From an uncultured Maribacter sp. (lineage in GTDB: Bacteria > Bacteroidota > Bacteroidia > Flavobacteriales > Flavobacteriaceae): a stretch of 64,000 bases of DNA. The stretch covers positions 124,001 to 188,000 of the forward strand of contig CANLTE010000004.1 of assembly GCA_947493885.1 (NCBI GenBank). Reading direction: 5' to 3'. The position numbers and the translations under genes are program-made. Position 1 is the stretch's first letter. Each line of letters starts with the position of its first letter. Of this stretch, positions 47,506 to 55,710 are shown one piece after another. A model generated the notes under the pieces. It was not told the DNA's origin. It searched no databases and saw nothing but the letters and a program-made list of their open reading frames with translations.

Positions 47506-47550
47506 AAAACTCATAGAGCCACTAGCAAATATTAATGGCTCTATGAGTTT
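47506..47550. terminator. Terminator-like hairpin between convergent genes
   Basis: AAACTCATAGAGCCA and TGGCTCTATGAGTTT form a perfect 15-pair stem with a 14-base loop, between the YceI-like gene (plus) and the EamA exporter gene (minus). There is no long T-run, so its strength rests on the stem. Confidence 0.65.
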
Positions 47551-47561
47551 AGACAAATCTT

Positions 47562-48434
47562 CTATCCGTTTTTTTGCCTATATACTCTAATACTTTCCAT
47601 AATTACGGTTGAGATAATTATTCCTCCTCCAACAATGGTTCGCATTTCAGGATATTCCTGTAAAAAGAACACCCCTAAAAGCACTCCGTATATGGGTTGC
47701 AATGAACTTATTATGCTGGCTGAAGTTGTTGAAAAATATTTTAAACTATATGTAAAAAGTGTATGCCCTACCACCGTTGTTAGGAGCGCCAATACGAAAG
47801 TTGCAGGTAAATAATTAATAATATCAGAATTTCCAAGAAACAAACAAAAGGGTGCACATATTATGGAAACCACAAATAACTGATTTGCCATCAATGCTGA
47901 GCCGTCATACTTGACCACGCTAGATTTCATTATAATATTACGGATAGAAAAACATGTGGCAGAAAACACTCCAAAACATACTGCTTTGGTATTTGCATTT
48001 TGAAAACTAAAATCTGGAACCAAAAAATATATTCCAATTAGAATAAAAAGACCAAGGAGTAAATGAAATTTCAAAACCTTTGTTTTAAAAAAAATAGGCT
48101 CCAAAATTGCTGTTATAGCAGGAAATGTGAATAACGATAACATTCCAATTGCTACATTTGATAGCTGAAGCGCATAAAAATAAGTCACCCAATGTACTCC
48201 TAAAAACACCCCACCAATTAAAACTGTTTTTTTATCATTTCCAGGTATTTTTAAACTTATACCCTTCCATTTACAATACATAAACAAAATTACAGCGGCA
48301 ATAATTGCCCTAACTGCGATTGTTACAACTGGAGACATGTTAATGTATCTACCCAAAACTCCAGAGGTACTTATAAAAAGTATTGCTAGGTTGAGTTCTA
48401 TAATATTTCGTGTAAAAGATCTGATAAGTGCAAT
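47562..48434 (-). CDS. EamA/DMT-family exporter, probably starting at ATT
   Basis: Ten-helix drug/metabolite transporter with two EamA domains (SNVAIGMLSLFTFPAITAILEPIF in the first half; ALLTTVVGHTLFTYSLKYFS and SSLQPIYGVLLGVFFLQE in the second, read in parts). The first conventional start, TTG at 48356, would give 264 residues and cut off helix 1. In frame upstream, the sequence reads RNIIELNLAILFISTSGVLG, a typical first EamA helix, back to ATT at 48434 right after a stop codon. From the ATT the length is 290 residues, normal for the family. It is the last gene of a VOC/GlxA/EamA operon. The exported compound is unknown. Confidence 0.85.
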   Translation of the reverse strand: MALIRSFTRNIIELNLAILFISTSGVLGRYINMSPVVTIAVRAIIAAVILFMYCKWKGISLKIPGNDKKTVLIGGVFLGVHWVTYFYALQLSNVAIGMLSLFTFPAITAILEPIFFKTKVLKFHLLLGLFILIGIYFLVPDFSFQNANTKAVCFGVFSATCFSIRNIIMKSSVVKYDGSALMANQLFVVSIICAPFCLFLGNSDIINYLPATFVLALLTTVVGHTLFTYSLKYFSTTSASIISSLQPIYGVLLGVFFLQEYPEMRTIVGGGIIISTVIMESIRVYRQKNG

Positions 48435-48444
48435 TATTTATAGG

Positions 48445-49413
48445 TTATATTTGAGTAGGAAGAATGCCTTTATGTTTTTTTAATAATACCCTAAGTTGGT
48501 TTGCACTTCTTAAACCACATGCATTAGCAACAGCTACAACTGTGTTTTTTTCGGTTAGCAATTGTGAGGCACGCTCTACTCTAAGCTTTTCCCGATAAAG
48601 ACCTATTGTTACTCCCGTGGTTTTTTTAAATAAACGAGAAAGATTTCTATCGCTCATGTTTACTTCCTCTGCAATATCACCTGTGGTAATTGGTTTTTCT
48701 ATGTTATTTAGAATAAATGATTGCGCTTCATGTATTCTATTTTCCATATGATTTCGATATTCCAAATAGGCACTAATTTGACTATCTGATTCTCCTCGAC
48801 GAAAGTACACTACCATTGATTTTGCAACATCTACAGCAAACTTAGGTCCTAATTCTTTTTCTATTATATGCAGTGACAAATCTATTCCTGATGCTACACC
48901 AGCACTGCTATAGACATTTCCGTCTACAACAAATAATCTGTTTTTCAATAATTTAATCTTTGGGTACTTTTTTTCAAGCTCATCAGTCCTTTGCCAATGG
49001 GTAGTACAATACTTATCATTTAAAATACCAGATTCACCTAATAAAAAAGCTCCAGTACAGACAGAGCATATATTAACATCCTTATAATTTTGCGTTTGTA
49101 GCCACTTTAAAAAGGCTTCACTTTTTCCCATGAAATTATAATCAGAGAATAAATAAAAAGTAATTCCAGGAATAAAAATGTAGCCATCAGGTTCTAACTC
49201 AATCTCATTAAAATTGGCAAGTCCAGAAAATTTTAATCCCGCTGCGCTGATAGTTTCACTTTCATTTTGAAATGGCGAGACATAGTGCAAATCAAATAGA
49301 GCACCTAACTCATTAGCTTCGTAAAATACTTGAATTGGTCCATTAATGTCCAATAATTGAACTTCAGGAAGTACTACGAAAACCACTTTACTTTTTTTTA
49401 AGCTTTCTTTCAT
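48445..49413 (-). CDS. GlxA-family transcriptional regulator (DJ-1/PfpI plus AraC)
   Basis: The 322-residue protein has an N-terminal DJ-1/PfpI-type domain (residues ~8-190: VVFVVLPEVQLLDINGPIQVF, SVCTGAFLLGESGILN with the elbow cysteine, and TTHW). A C-terminal AraC DNA-binding domain follows (residues ~225-322: ITTGDIAEEVNMSDRNLSRLFKKTTGVTIGLYREKLRVERA, read in parts). Members typically activate catabolic or detoxification genes in response to small molecules. It lies between a VOC protein gene and an exporter gene on the same strand, so it may control them. The gap to the exporter is about 10 bases. Confidence 0.9.
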   Translation of the reverse strand: MKESLKKSKVVFVVLPEVQLLDINGPIQVFYEANELGALFDLHYVSPFQNESETISAAGLKFSGLANFNEIELEPDGYIFIPGITFYLFSDYNFMGKSEAFLKWLQTQNYKDVNICSVCTGAFLLGESGILNDKYCTTHWQRTDELEKKYPKIKLLKNRLFVVDGNVYSSAGVASGIDLSLHIIEKELGPKFAVDVAKSMVVYFRRGESDSQISAYLEYRNHMENRIHEAQSFILNNIEKPITTGDIAEEVNMSDRNLSRLFKKTTGVTIGLYREKLRVERASQLLTEKNTVVAVANACGLRSANQLRVLLKKHKGILPTQI

Positions 49414-49437
49414 AGTGCTTACCCACGGAATATATAA

Positions 49438-50502
49438 TTAAATATCTTTCTTAACCTGGTGTACTTTCATTGCTTTAACAAGCCACCTTGGTAAAGGCTT
49501 TTGAGGGTTTCGCTTTTTTAGATTTACGTAAATTCCAAGCGATTTTAAAATCGGCACTTTATGTGTTTCCACAAATTCAATTAATGTTCCATCTGGATCT
49601 TCTACATAACTAAAGTGCCCCGCAGCATCTCCCATATCAAAACTGTCGGCGCTATCCACTGTAAAAGCATAGTTTAAATCACTGGCATCATTTCTAAGTT
49701 TCTCCATACCGTGTACATCAAAACACAAATGAATATACCCTAAATCTCCCCAAAAACGATCTTTATATATTTTATTTGGTGTTCTGTTCAAAACTTGAAT
49801 AAGTTCAATTTCTGAGGGTCCAAACAGTTCTCCAAAACCTCCTTTTTTTACACACCCCCTTTTTAATAGCACTCTTCTAAACTCGTGATAACCTTCTGGA
49901 AGGTTTTTAAAATCATCAAATTGTTGTGTTTTATCAAATTCAACAATATCAAAACCCAATAAATCTTTATAAAAAGAAATGGATTTATCCATATTTGATA
50001 CACCAATAACAGCACCTAATACGCCTCCACAATCGCTCTTAGAATCACTAAAACAATAATCATCGTTTAGTACTTGAACTAAATTACCCCATGGATCAGC
50101 AAAAATAAATTGCTCAAAACCATATGATAATGTATCAATTTCAGAAACATATTCTAAATTCAACTCCTTTAAAGAATTATGTATACCAACAACTTCTTTA
50201 GAACGAAGTTTCATCATATTTATACCCAAGTCACCAAGTAAAATTGGCTGCACAGGAGCTAAAGGTTCTCTATCCTTAAATTGCCATATTTCAAGACCTC
50301 CACCACCTATCATATTTAAAGCTAAGGCGGCTTTTCTTTTGCGAGGTTCATCTCCAGTGTATTTAGCCATTAATGTTGCAGTTGCTTCGTCATTAAAAAC
50401 CATTACATCAAAACCTAAATTTTTTCTGTACCAATTAAATACTTCGTTAACATTCTTTACTCCAATTCCAATTTGTTGAATTCCGTTAATTATCTTACCC
50501 AT
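49438..50502 (-). CDS. Two-domain VOC (glyoxalase/dioxygenase superfamily) protein
   Basis: About 354 residues with two VOC modules. The first (~6-135, QQIGIGVKNVNEVFNWYRKNLGF) lacks the usual metal-ligand His at the strand start. The second (~150-315, GVSNMDKSISFYKDLLGF, GYIHLCFDVHGMEKL, DPDGTLIEFVE) keeps a His and a Glu in likely ligand positions. I chose the ATG at 50502 over an upstream TTG. The two-module length resembles ring-cleavage and hydroxyphenylpyruvate-type dioxygenases, but no specific signature is seen. It is the first gene of the operon with the GlxA-type regulator and EamA exporter, suggesting conversion and export of a small metabolite. Confidence 0.8.
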   Translation of the reverse strand: MGKIINGIQQIGIGVKNVNEVFNWYRKNLGFDVMVFNDEATATLMAKYTGDEPRKRKAALALNMIGGGGLEIWQFKDREPLAPVQPILLGDLGINMMKLRSKEVVGIHNSLKELNLEYVSEIDTLSYGFEQFIFADPWGNLVQVLNDDYCFSDSKSDCGGVLGAVIGVSNMDKSISFYKDLLGFDIVEFDKTQQFDDFKNLPEGYHEFRRVLLKRGCVKKGGFGELFGPSEIELIQVLNRTPNKIYKDRFWGDLGYIHLCFDVHGMEKLRNDASDLNYAFTVDSADSFDMGDAAGHFSYVEDPDGTLIEFVETHKVPILKSLGIYVNLKKRNPQKPLPRWLVKAMKVHQVKKDI

Positions 50503-50949
50503 ATACAACTACTACAGTGGTTTTAAAACAGCTAAAAACCTATTTCATTAATTTTACGTTAACTTCAAAAATGGCCTATCACGTTATTATAAATAAAAGC
50601 CAATTATGTAAATATAATCTGTTTGCTGAAATATAAAACATTTAACCAATTATTACACATTTTAATTGAAACAAAACGTCTTTTCAACACAAAACACTTT
50701 AAATAAATAGTTAAACTAATATTTTAAATAAAAAACTTTAAATGATTAAAAAACAATCATATAATCACAACTATATAAAGTTAAAATTTAATATAATATA
50801 AACCAACCTTCTGGATTCACTAAAAGTCTCTAGCTTTAAAAAAACTAAGAGCTACTACCGTTAAAAAAAGCAATGAAAACAAAATAAATTAAAACTAACC
50901 ATAGTAATTCCTAAATTGCACTAAACTCGTTAAACCCTAAAAACAACCT
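50503..50949. other. AT-rich intergenic region between the VOC operon and the LETM1-like gene
   Basis: About 447 bases, very AT-rich, with many runs of A and T (for example around 50690-50800). It must carry the promoters of two divergent genes, yet I find no exact TAnnTTTG box on either strand. No ORF of convincing quality, RNA gene or strong palindrome is visible. Loose pairing exists near 50828-50855 (AGCTTT/AAGAGCT-like), without a tail. Confidence 0.5.
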
Positions 50950-52140
50950 ATGAACCCATCCACTTCTGGCTGGATTAATAAGCTTGGTCACATCACCAAG
51001 CACCACGAAATGAGTTTCCAAAACTTTGGAGACCTCCTTGATGAACTCAAAACAATAGGATTCACTTACGGAATTAATATAAGAACACTTAAAAACATAC
51101 CAACAGAGCATTCAGCTTCTGAAAGCGAGTTAGCCAAAATAAACCTTTTAGCCGCATTATTTCACACCCATCAAACCCACACCAATAATTCCAACTTCAA
51201 AAGCTTCACAGAGCTTCTTTTGCAATTCTATAAAGATTTAAACCTTCACAACAATTCTCTTTTAAAAAAGATTATTTCCGAAAGCTCCTATGCTACTCAA
51301 CTTGAAAAAGTTATTGATAACAGAGTAATCATTAGCGACAACATCATCAAAAAAGTATTTAATAACATCTTTGCCAACTCTCTTTTATTTATTGATGTTT
51401 TAATATTTAAACGCTATCTAGAAAACCCAAAAGACATAAAAAAACACGCCAAACATCTTGAACTACTAGCAATAAATGTTACCTACCAAGCACTTGGAAC
51501 CAAGGAACATAACAAAACGGATGAAAAATTATCACAACTATTTAAAGCTTCACTAACTTTCACGAACGAACAAGAACAACCTTTTAACCCTTCGTATAGA
51601 AACAACCTTAAAAAGAATGTCAATATATGGGAAAACCAGTATTTTTTAGAGCTTGCATGCCTAATGATTTGGGAAAACAAATCTATTGACTATCAAAAAT
51701 CAAAATTTATTTTTGACCTCGGAAGAGACCTAAAGAAAACCCCTAAAGAAATTAAAAAATCAATAAACGAAATATCATATTTTTTTACTCAAAATGCCGA
51801 GAATATTTCATTTTTAAAGGACAATAATTTAGCCTCGCAGTTCTATGGCAATATGACAAGTATTACCAATAAATTGATTTTAAGAAACAAAAAACGTCTA
51901 CAAAAAGAATTATCAGAAAGTAAAGAACTAATTGGTTTATTATCACAATCCACAATTAGAGATCTTACACCAGAAGAAAAAAAGAAAGCCCAAAAACAAC
52001 TTTTAGACGTTTTCAAAAGCATACCATCTTTAGCTATTTTCATGCTGCCTGGAGGAGCAATTTTACTTCCAATTTTTATAAAATTAATTCCTAAACTTTT
52101 ACCGTCTTCATTTGATGACAATCGGATAGAAGAAGACTAA
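50950..52140 (+). CDS. LETM1-like protein (flavobacterial LETM1-related family)
   Basis: The 396-residue protein has a mostly helical, charged N-terminal part with no clear membrane segment until a possible one near residue 145-165 (NNIFANSLLFIDVLIF). The last ~80 residues (311-388) resemble the conserved core of the LETM1 family: LTPEEKKKAQKQLLDVFKSI, then PSLAIFMLPGGAILLPIFIK, then LIPKLLPSSF. In mitochondria LETM1 is an inner-membrane protein linked to K+/H+ or Ca2+/H+ exchange. Flavobacterial relatives have been labelled LETM1-related biofilm-associated protein. The hydrophobic block is short and may sit at the membrane. The gene stands alone; function here is unknown. Confidence 0.75.
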   Translation: MNPSTSGWINKLGHITKHHEMSFQNFGDLLDELKTIGFTYGINIRTLKNIPTEHSASESELAKINLLAALFHTHQTHTNNSNFKSFTELLLQFYKDLNLHNNSLLKKIISESSYATQLEKVIDNRVIISDNIIKKVFNNIFANSLLFIDVLIFKRYLENPKDIKKHAKHLELLAINVTYQALGTKEHNKTDEKLSQLFKASLTFTNEQEQPFNPSYRNNLKKNVNIWENQYFLELACLMIWENKSIDYQKSKFIFDLGRDLKKTPKEIKKSINEISYFFTQNAENISFLKDNNLASQFYGNMTSITNKLILRNKKRLQKELSESKELIGLLSQSTIRDLTPEEKKKAQKQLLDVFKSIPSLAIFMLPGGAILLPIFIKLIPKLLPSSFDDNRIEED

Positions 52141-52216
52141 ATTTAGCAAAAAAAGTCAATATAAGAAAAATCTATAGTTGTTATTTAAAATCTGTTTTTC
52201 AGTTTATTAAACCCCA

Positions 52217-52972
52217 TTACTCCAACCATAACTTGAAGTCTTTTACTTTTTCTCGGCTCACAATAATTTCTTGCTCATTAAACTTATTAACCTTAATCTG
52301 AAGCCTAGAATTGGTATAAGAAACGATATCTTTTATATGATTTACGTTTATATAAAATTTGCGGCTAACTCTAAAAAAAGTTTTGGGTTCCAACTCCGTT
52401 TCCAAGTTTTCTAACGTCATATCTAAAAGGTAATTTCTACCATCTGAGGTAGCTGCATAAGTTCCCTTATTTTCACTATAAAAACATTCAACCTCATCTG
52501 CATTGATAATTTTTAAATGCTGCCCCACTCTAGCTGTAAACCTTTTTTTATACTCCCTTTCTAAAGGGTTAACTAATAGTTTTTTTATATCATCAAAATC
52601 CAACGACAATTTATCCGTTTCGGGCTTTAAATTTTTATATTTTTTTAATGCAACTTCAAGCTCTTCGTCATCAATTGGTTTTAACAAATAATCAATGCTA
52701 TTTAACTTAAATGCCTGCAAAGCATATTCATCATAAGCTGTTGTGAAAATTATAGCACTCTTAACCTCAATAACTTCAAAAATTTCGAAAGACAAACCAT
52801 CCGATAATTGAATGTCGAGAAAAATTAAATCGGGGTGATGATTATTTTGAAACCAGTTAATTGACTCCTCTACAGAATGCAGCATGGTAGACACCTCAAC
52901 ACCTAACCCACCCAACAAACGAGACAAGCGTCTTGCTGCTGGTTTTTCATCTTCAATAATAATTACGTTCAT
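52217..52972 (-). CDS. LytTR-family response regulator
   Basis: The 251-residue protein has a receiver domain (residues 1-~120) with acidic pocket Glu7/Asp8, phosphorylation site Asp53 in FLDIQL, TTAYDEYALQAF and Lys in LLKPI. A LytTR DNA-binding domain follows at about 145-250 (FYSENKGTYAATSDGRNYLLDMTLENLE, FFRVSRKFYINVNHI, read in parts). It is the cognate regulator of the LytS-type histidine kinase four genes upstream. It is the last gene of the seven-gene operon, 12 bases after a 2TM protein gene. LytTR proteins bind pairs of direct repeats in target promoters. Confidence 0.95.
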   Translation of the reverse strand: MNVIIIEDEKPAARRLSRLLGGLGVEVSTMLHSVEESINWFQNNHHPDLIFLDIQLSDGLSFEIFEVIEVKSAIIFTTAYDEYALQAFKLNSIDYLLKPIDDEELEVALKKYKNLKPETDKLSLDFDDIKKLLVNPLEREYKKRFTARVGQHLKIINADEVECFYSENKGTYAATSDGRNYLLDMTLENLETELEPKTFFRVSRKFYINVNHIKDIVSYTNSRLQIKVNKFNEQEIIVSREKVKDFKLWLE

Positions 52973-52984
52973 TCTTAAGTAATT

Positions 52985-53323
52985 TTAATCTTGGAAATTA
53001 TCGTCTTTCAATATTTTTTCTATTTGTCGCTCTTCCCATTCTTTCAAATAATTTTTTCTAACTACAAATAAAATTATTCCCTTAATGAGAAATATTATTA
53101 CAAAAACCAGAATTAAAAAATAAATATTCCAGTTTATCCAATACAAGATATTAGCATCATCCAATCCCTTATCAATGAACATTTGCAATATGGGTTTTCT
53201 ACATAAAAGTAGTAGTATTGTAAATATAACAAGCCTAACTAAACCAGTATAATATTTTTTAACAGCCGTAACTCTTTCCCTAGCTACTAAAAATTTACTG
53301 TTTTCTGTTTGGTCTTTCTCCAT
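52985..53323 (-). CDS. 2TM-domain protein (copy 4)
   Basis: 112 residues: a basic N-terminal helix (VARERVTAVKKYYTGLVRL), two membrane helices at about 29-50 and 66-90, and the C-terminal signature WEERQIEKILKDDN. This is the 2TM domain family, of unknown function. It is the most divergent copy: the WGIG-like turn and the G-K-D before WEER are missing (here NYLKEWEER). Its ATG overlaps the stop of copy 3 by one base, so translation is probably coupled. It precedes the LytTR regulator. Confidence 0.85.
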   Translation of the reverse strand: MEKDQTENSKFLVARERVTAVKKYYTGLVRLVIFTILLLLCRKPILQMFIDKGLDDANILYWINWNIYFLILVFVIIFLIKGIILFVVRKNYLKEWEERQIEKILKDDNFQD

Positions 53324-53634
53324 TACTTATACTTCTGTAATTGTTTGTTGTCTTCCTCCAAAAACTTTTTTATTTGGCGCTCTTCCCAATTTTTTAAAAG
53401 CTTAGGCAAATATCCATGCAGGTGTAACCCTCTGTAAATAATTATAATCCCCCAAATAACAGGCCCTATCATAACCAACCAACGAACAAACCAAGGGGAA
53501 CCTACATTTATTAAATATTCCCCGAGCCATAAAAGAAAAACAGTGCCAAATACAGCAAAGACCATAAACATATACCAATGCTTAAGAGCCTTTACTTTTT
53601 TTCTAGCTAATTCTTCACTTACACTACCCATCAT
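53323..53634 (-). CDS. 2TM-domain protein (copy 3)
   Basis: 103 residues: N-terminal LARKKVKALKHWYMFMVFAV, two membrane helices at about 18-40 and 50-70, WLVMIGPVIWGIIIIYRGLH, then NWEERQIKKFLEEDN. The KxxxxxKxxY start, hydrophobic pair and WEERQI tail define the 2TM domain. It overlaps copy 2 by 4 bases and copy 4 by one base. No enzyme motif is present. It is likely an inner-membrane partner of the kinase or of the other 2TM proteins. Confidence 0.85.
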   Translation of the reverse strand: MMGSVSEELARKKVKALKHWYMFMVFAVFGTVFLLWLGEYLINVGSPWFVRWLVMIGPVIWGIIIIYRGLHLHGYLPKLLKNWEERQIKKFLEEDNKQLQKYK

Positions 53635-53969
53635 CTATATTTTTCAGATTCTCGTTTATCTTCTTCCATAAATTTTCGAATCTGCCTTTCCTCCCAATCT
53701 TTGCCAAACAAAGGATTTAAAGAAAATATTTTAATGGTATGAAAAAACAAACCTATTCCCCAAAAAATCCATACAGCAAAGGTTTCAAACTCAAAAATCG
53801 CTTCACTAAAAGATTCTCCGTTATTCCAATTACCAATAATTTTAGCTACTGAAATAAATGTATTTACCGCGATATAAGCCGTTAAATGGCCGTAATACCC
53901 TTTTAAATCTGCCAAGCGTTTTTTAGCCCTACGTAATTTTTCCCGTTCTGTTGATGTTTTTATTTCCAT
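53631..53969 (-). CDS. 2TM-domain protein (copy 2)
   Basis: 112 residues: KLRRAKKRLADLKGYYGHLTAYIAVNTFI at the start (read in parts), second helix with FAVWIFWGIGLFFHTIKIF, and GKDWEERQIRKFMEEDKRESEKY at the end. It is close to the consensus of the 2TM domain. The start overlaps the stop of copy 1 by 10 bases. Both termini are predicted to be cytoplasmic, leaving a short outside loop. Confidence 0.87.
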   Translation of the reverse strand: MEIKTSTEREKLRRAKKRLADLKGYYGHLTAYIAVNTFISVAKIIGNWNNGESFSEAIFEFETFAVWIFWGIGLFFHTIKIFSLNPLFGKDWEERQIRKFMEEDKRESEKYR

Positions 53970-54262
53970 CGCTCTGACTTTTTATCCTCATTCATAAACT
54001 CTTTAATTTTACGCTCCTCCCAATCCTTTCCAAAAAAGGAGTTAAAGCCAAAAATTTTCACGCCCTGAACAACTACACCAATTCCCCAACCAAAAGCTGC
54101 CCATAAAAACCAAGGATAACTCCACTTGTTTGACCAATAATTAATGAAAGCTAGAAATATTATAAACCCTGCGTATGAAATTAAATTGGTGTAAAACTTT
54201 TTTCGCTCTTCTACCTTTTCTTTAGCTTTTAAGTATTTGTTTTCTTTTTCTAGATTTTCCAT
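53960..54262 (-). CDS. 2TM-domain protein (copy 1)
   Basis: 100 residues: KYLKAKEKVEERKKFYTNLISYAGFIIFLAF, then SYPWFLWAAFGWGIGVVVQGVKIFGFNSFFGKDWEERKIKEFM (both read in parts). It is the stand-alone copy closest to the domain fused to the kinase: both share FPWV/YPWF, GWGxGVVxxGxxxFGxNxxxGKDWEERK. This suggests that the stand-alone copies and the fused domain arose by duplication. It begins 104 bases after the kinase gene, on the same strand. Confidence 0.88.
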   Translation of the reverse strand: MENLEKENKYLKAKEKVEERKKFYTNLISYAGFIIFLAFINYWSNKWSYPWFLWAAFGWGIGVVVQGVKIFGFNSFFGKDWEERKIKEFMNEDKKSERWK

Positions 54263-54366
54263 AAGGTTGGTTTTTTAATTCATTCAAATTTCCAAATAAA
54301 CTTCTTCTTAGTTAAATAAGATTTTCTGAACTGTCATGTTCATAGGATGAATTGTTATTCTGGGGT

Positions 54367-55701
54367 TTAATCTTCATTATCCATATACTCTCTAAGCTTT
54401 CTTTCTTCCCAGTCTTTACCCCACAACGGATTATAACCAAAAGCCTCCATACCATGCATTACAACTCCAAACCCCCATCCAACGGCAGGAAAAACAACCC
54501 AAGGAAAGCTTGTGGTATTATGATTTAAATACACTAATATTGGAATAACTATACAGTACGCTATTAAGTTACCGTAAAAACCCTTAATAGCTTCGACCTT
54601 TTTCTTTGCTTTTTGATACCTTTTATCCTCGATATAAGATTCTTGAACTTCAGTAACGGTAACCTTTTTGGTCAACATTGGCAGCTTAACACTAAAAGTA
54701 TTTGCCTCAGCATCAATTTCTACAATTCGGTCAGTTAAAATAGCATAGCGCTCTTGTATATTCACCAATCCCACTCCGCTACTCTTTTTAACTACTCTTT
54801 TTTCCTGTATATTATTACTAACACGCAGGCAACCATCTTCTTCATAAACCTTAATAGACAAAGGTTTTTCCGAAGTTACCACGTTGTGTTTAACAGCATT
54901 TTCTAATAATAATTGAAGTGACAAAGGCACTATTTTCGCCTCTGAATCGGAACAATTTTCAGGAATATCAAGAATAATACTATCCTCAAATCGCATCTCA
55001 AGTAGCTTAATATAGATTTTGGCAAATTGCAATTCCTCATCTACAGAGACCAAATCTTTATTTTTTTGTTCTAAAACGTATCGATACACTTTGGATAGTG
55101 AGGTGGTAAATTTTTGCGCCTGATAAGGATCTTCTTCTATTAAACTTGTTAAAACATTTAGACTATTAAATAAAAAATGAGGATCCAGCTGATTTTTTAA
55201 CGCATCAAACTTTGCTGACGCGGTACCTGCAATAATTTTTTGCTCTTTAACTTTATTTTCTTGACGGTACTTATAAAACCATATTGCATAAAAAATCAAC
55301 GCTATAACAACGGAAATTAGCATTGACAACATGTAGTCGCTAAAAGACTGCCTTTTAATAAAATCAGCAAATGGTATTTGATGGATTACAATTTGTAATA
55401 TAAACTTAGCCAAAAAAACACCTGCCAATGACAAAAAAACGTTGCCAGAAAAACCAATTAAAAAACCTTTAATAGTAAATAACCCATTACTTCTACTTGC
55501 TAATAGATATTGCAACCAAAACGCATTTATGAAATACAGGATAAGTGCAAAAATCATATTCTGCCAATATGTTTTCCATGCTAACTTTGGTCCAAAATTG
55601 ACACCTAAATCTCCAGTCCAATAATAAAACCCTATAAAGGCAATATATATTATTGTTCCTATAATTAAGGCTCTGGCAATATGTCTTAAAAATTGATTCA
55701 T
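54367..55701 (-). CDS. LytS/YehU-type histidine kinase with C-terminal 2TM domain
   Basis: The 444-residue protein has four membrane helices in residues ~8-145, then a His_kinase domain with KNQLDPHFLFNSLNVL (phospho-acceptor His175). An ATP-binding part follows with LLLENAVKHN and GVGLVNIQERY. From about residue 355 a complete 2TM domain is fused: KAKKKVEAIKGFYGNLIAY, two membrane helices and GKDWEERKLREYMDNED at the very end. So the ATPase is followed by a second membrane anchor, giving the kinase an unusual sandwich topology. It sits 9 bases after the TPR-like gene and four genes before the LytTR partner's immediate neighbour. Confidence 0.92.
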   Translation of the reverse strand: MNQFLRHIARALIIGTIIYIAFIGFYYWTGDLGVNFGPKLAWKTYWQNMIFALILYFINAFWLQYLLASRSNGLFTIKGFLIGFSGNVFLSLAGVFLAKFILQIVIHQIPFADFIKRQSFSDYMLSMLISVVIALIFYAIWFYKYRQENKVKEQKIIAGTASAKFDALKNQLDPHFLFNSLNVLTSLIEEDPYQAQKFTTSLSKVYRYVLEQKNKDLVSVDEELQFAKIYIKLLEMRFEDSIILDIPENCSDSEAKIVPLSLQLLLENAVKHNVVTSEKPLSIKVYEEDGCLRVSNNIQEKRVVKKSSGVGLVNIQERYAILTDRIVEIDAEANTFSVKLPMLTKKVTVTEVQESYIEDKRYQKAKKKVEAIKGFYGNLIAYCIVIPILVYLNHNTTSFPWVVFPAVGWGFGVVMHGMEAFGYNPLWGKDWEERKLREYMDNED

Positions 55702-55710
55702 GAATTATTT

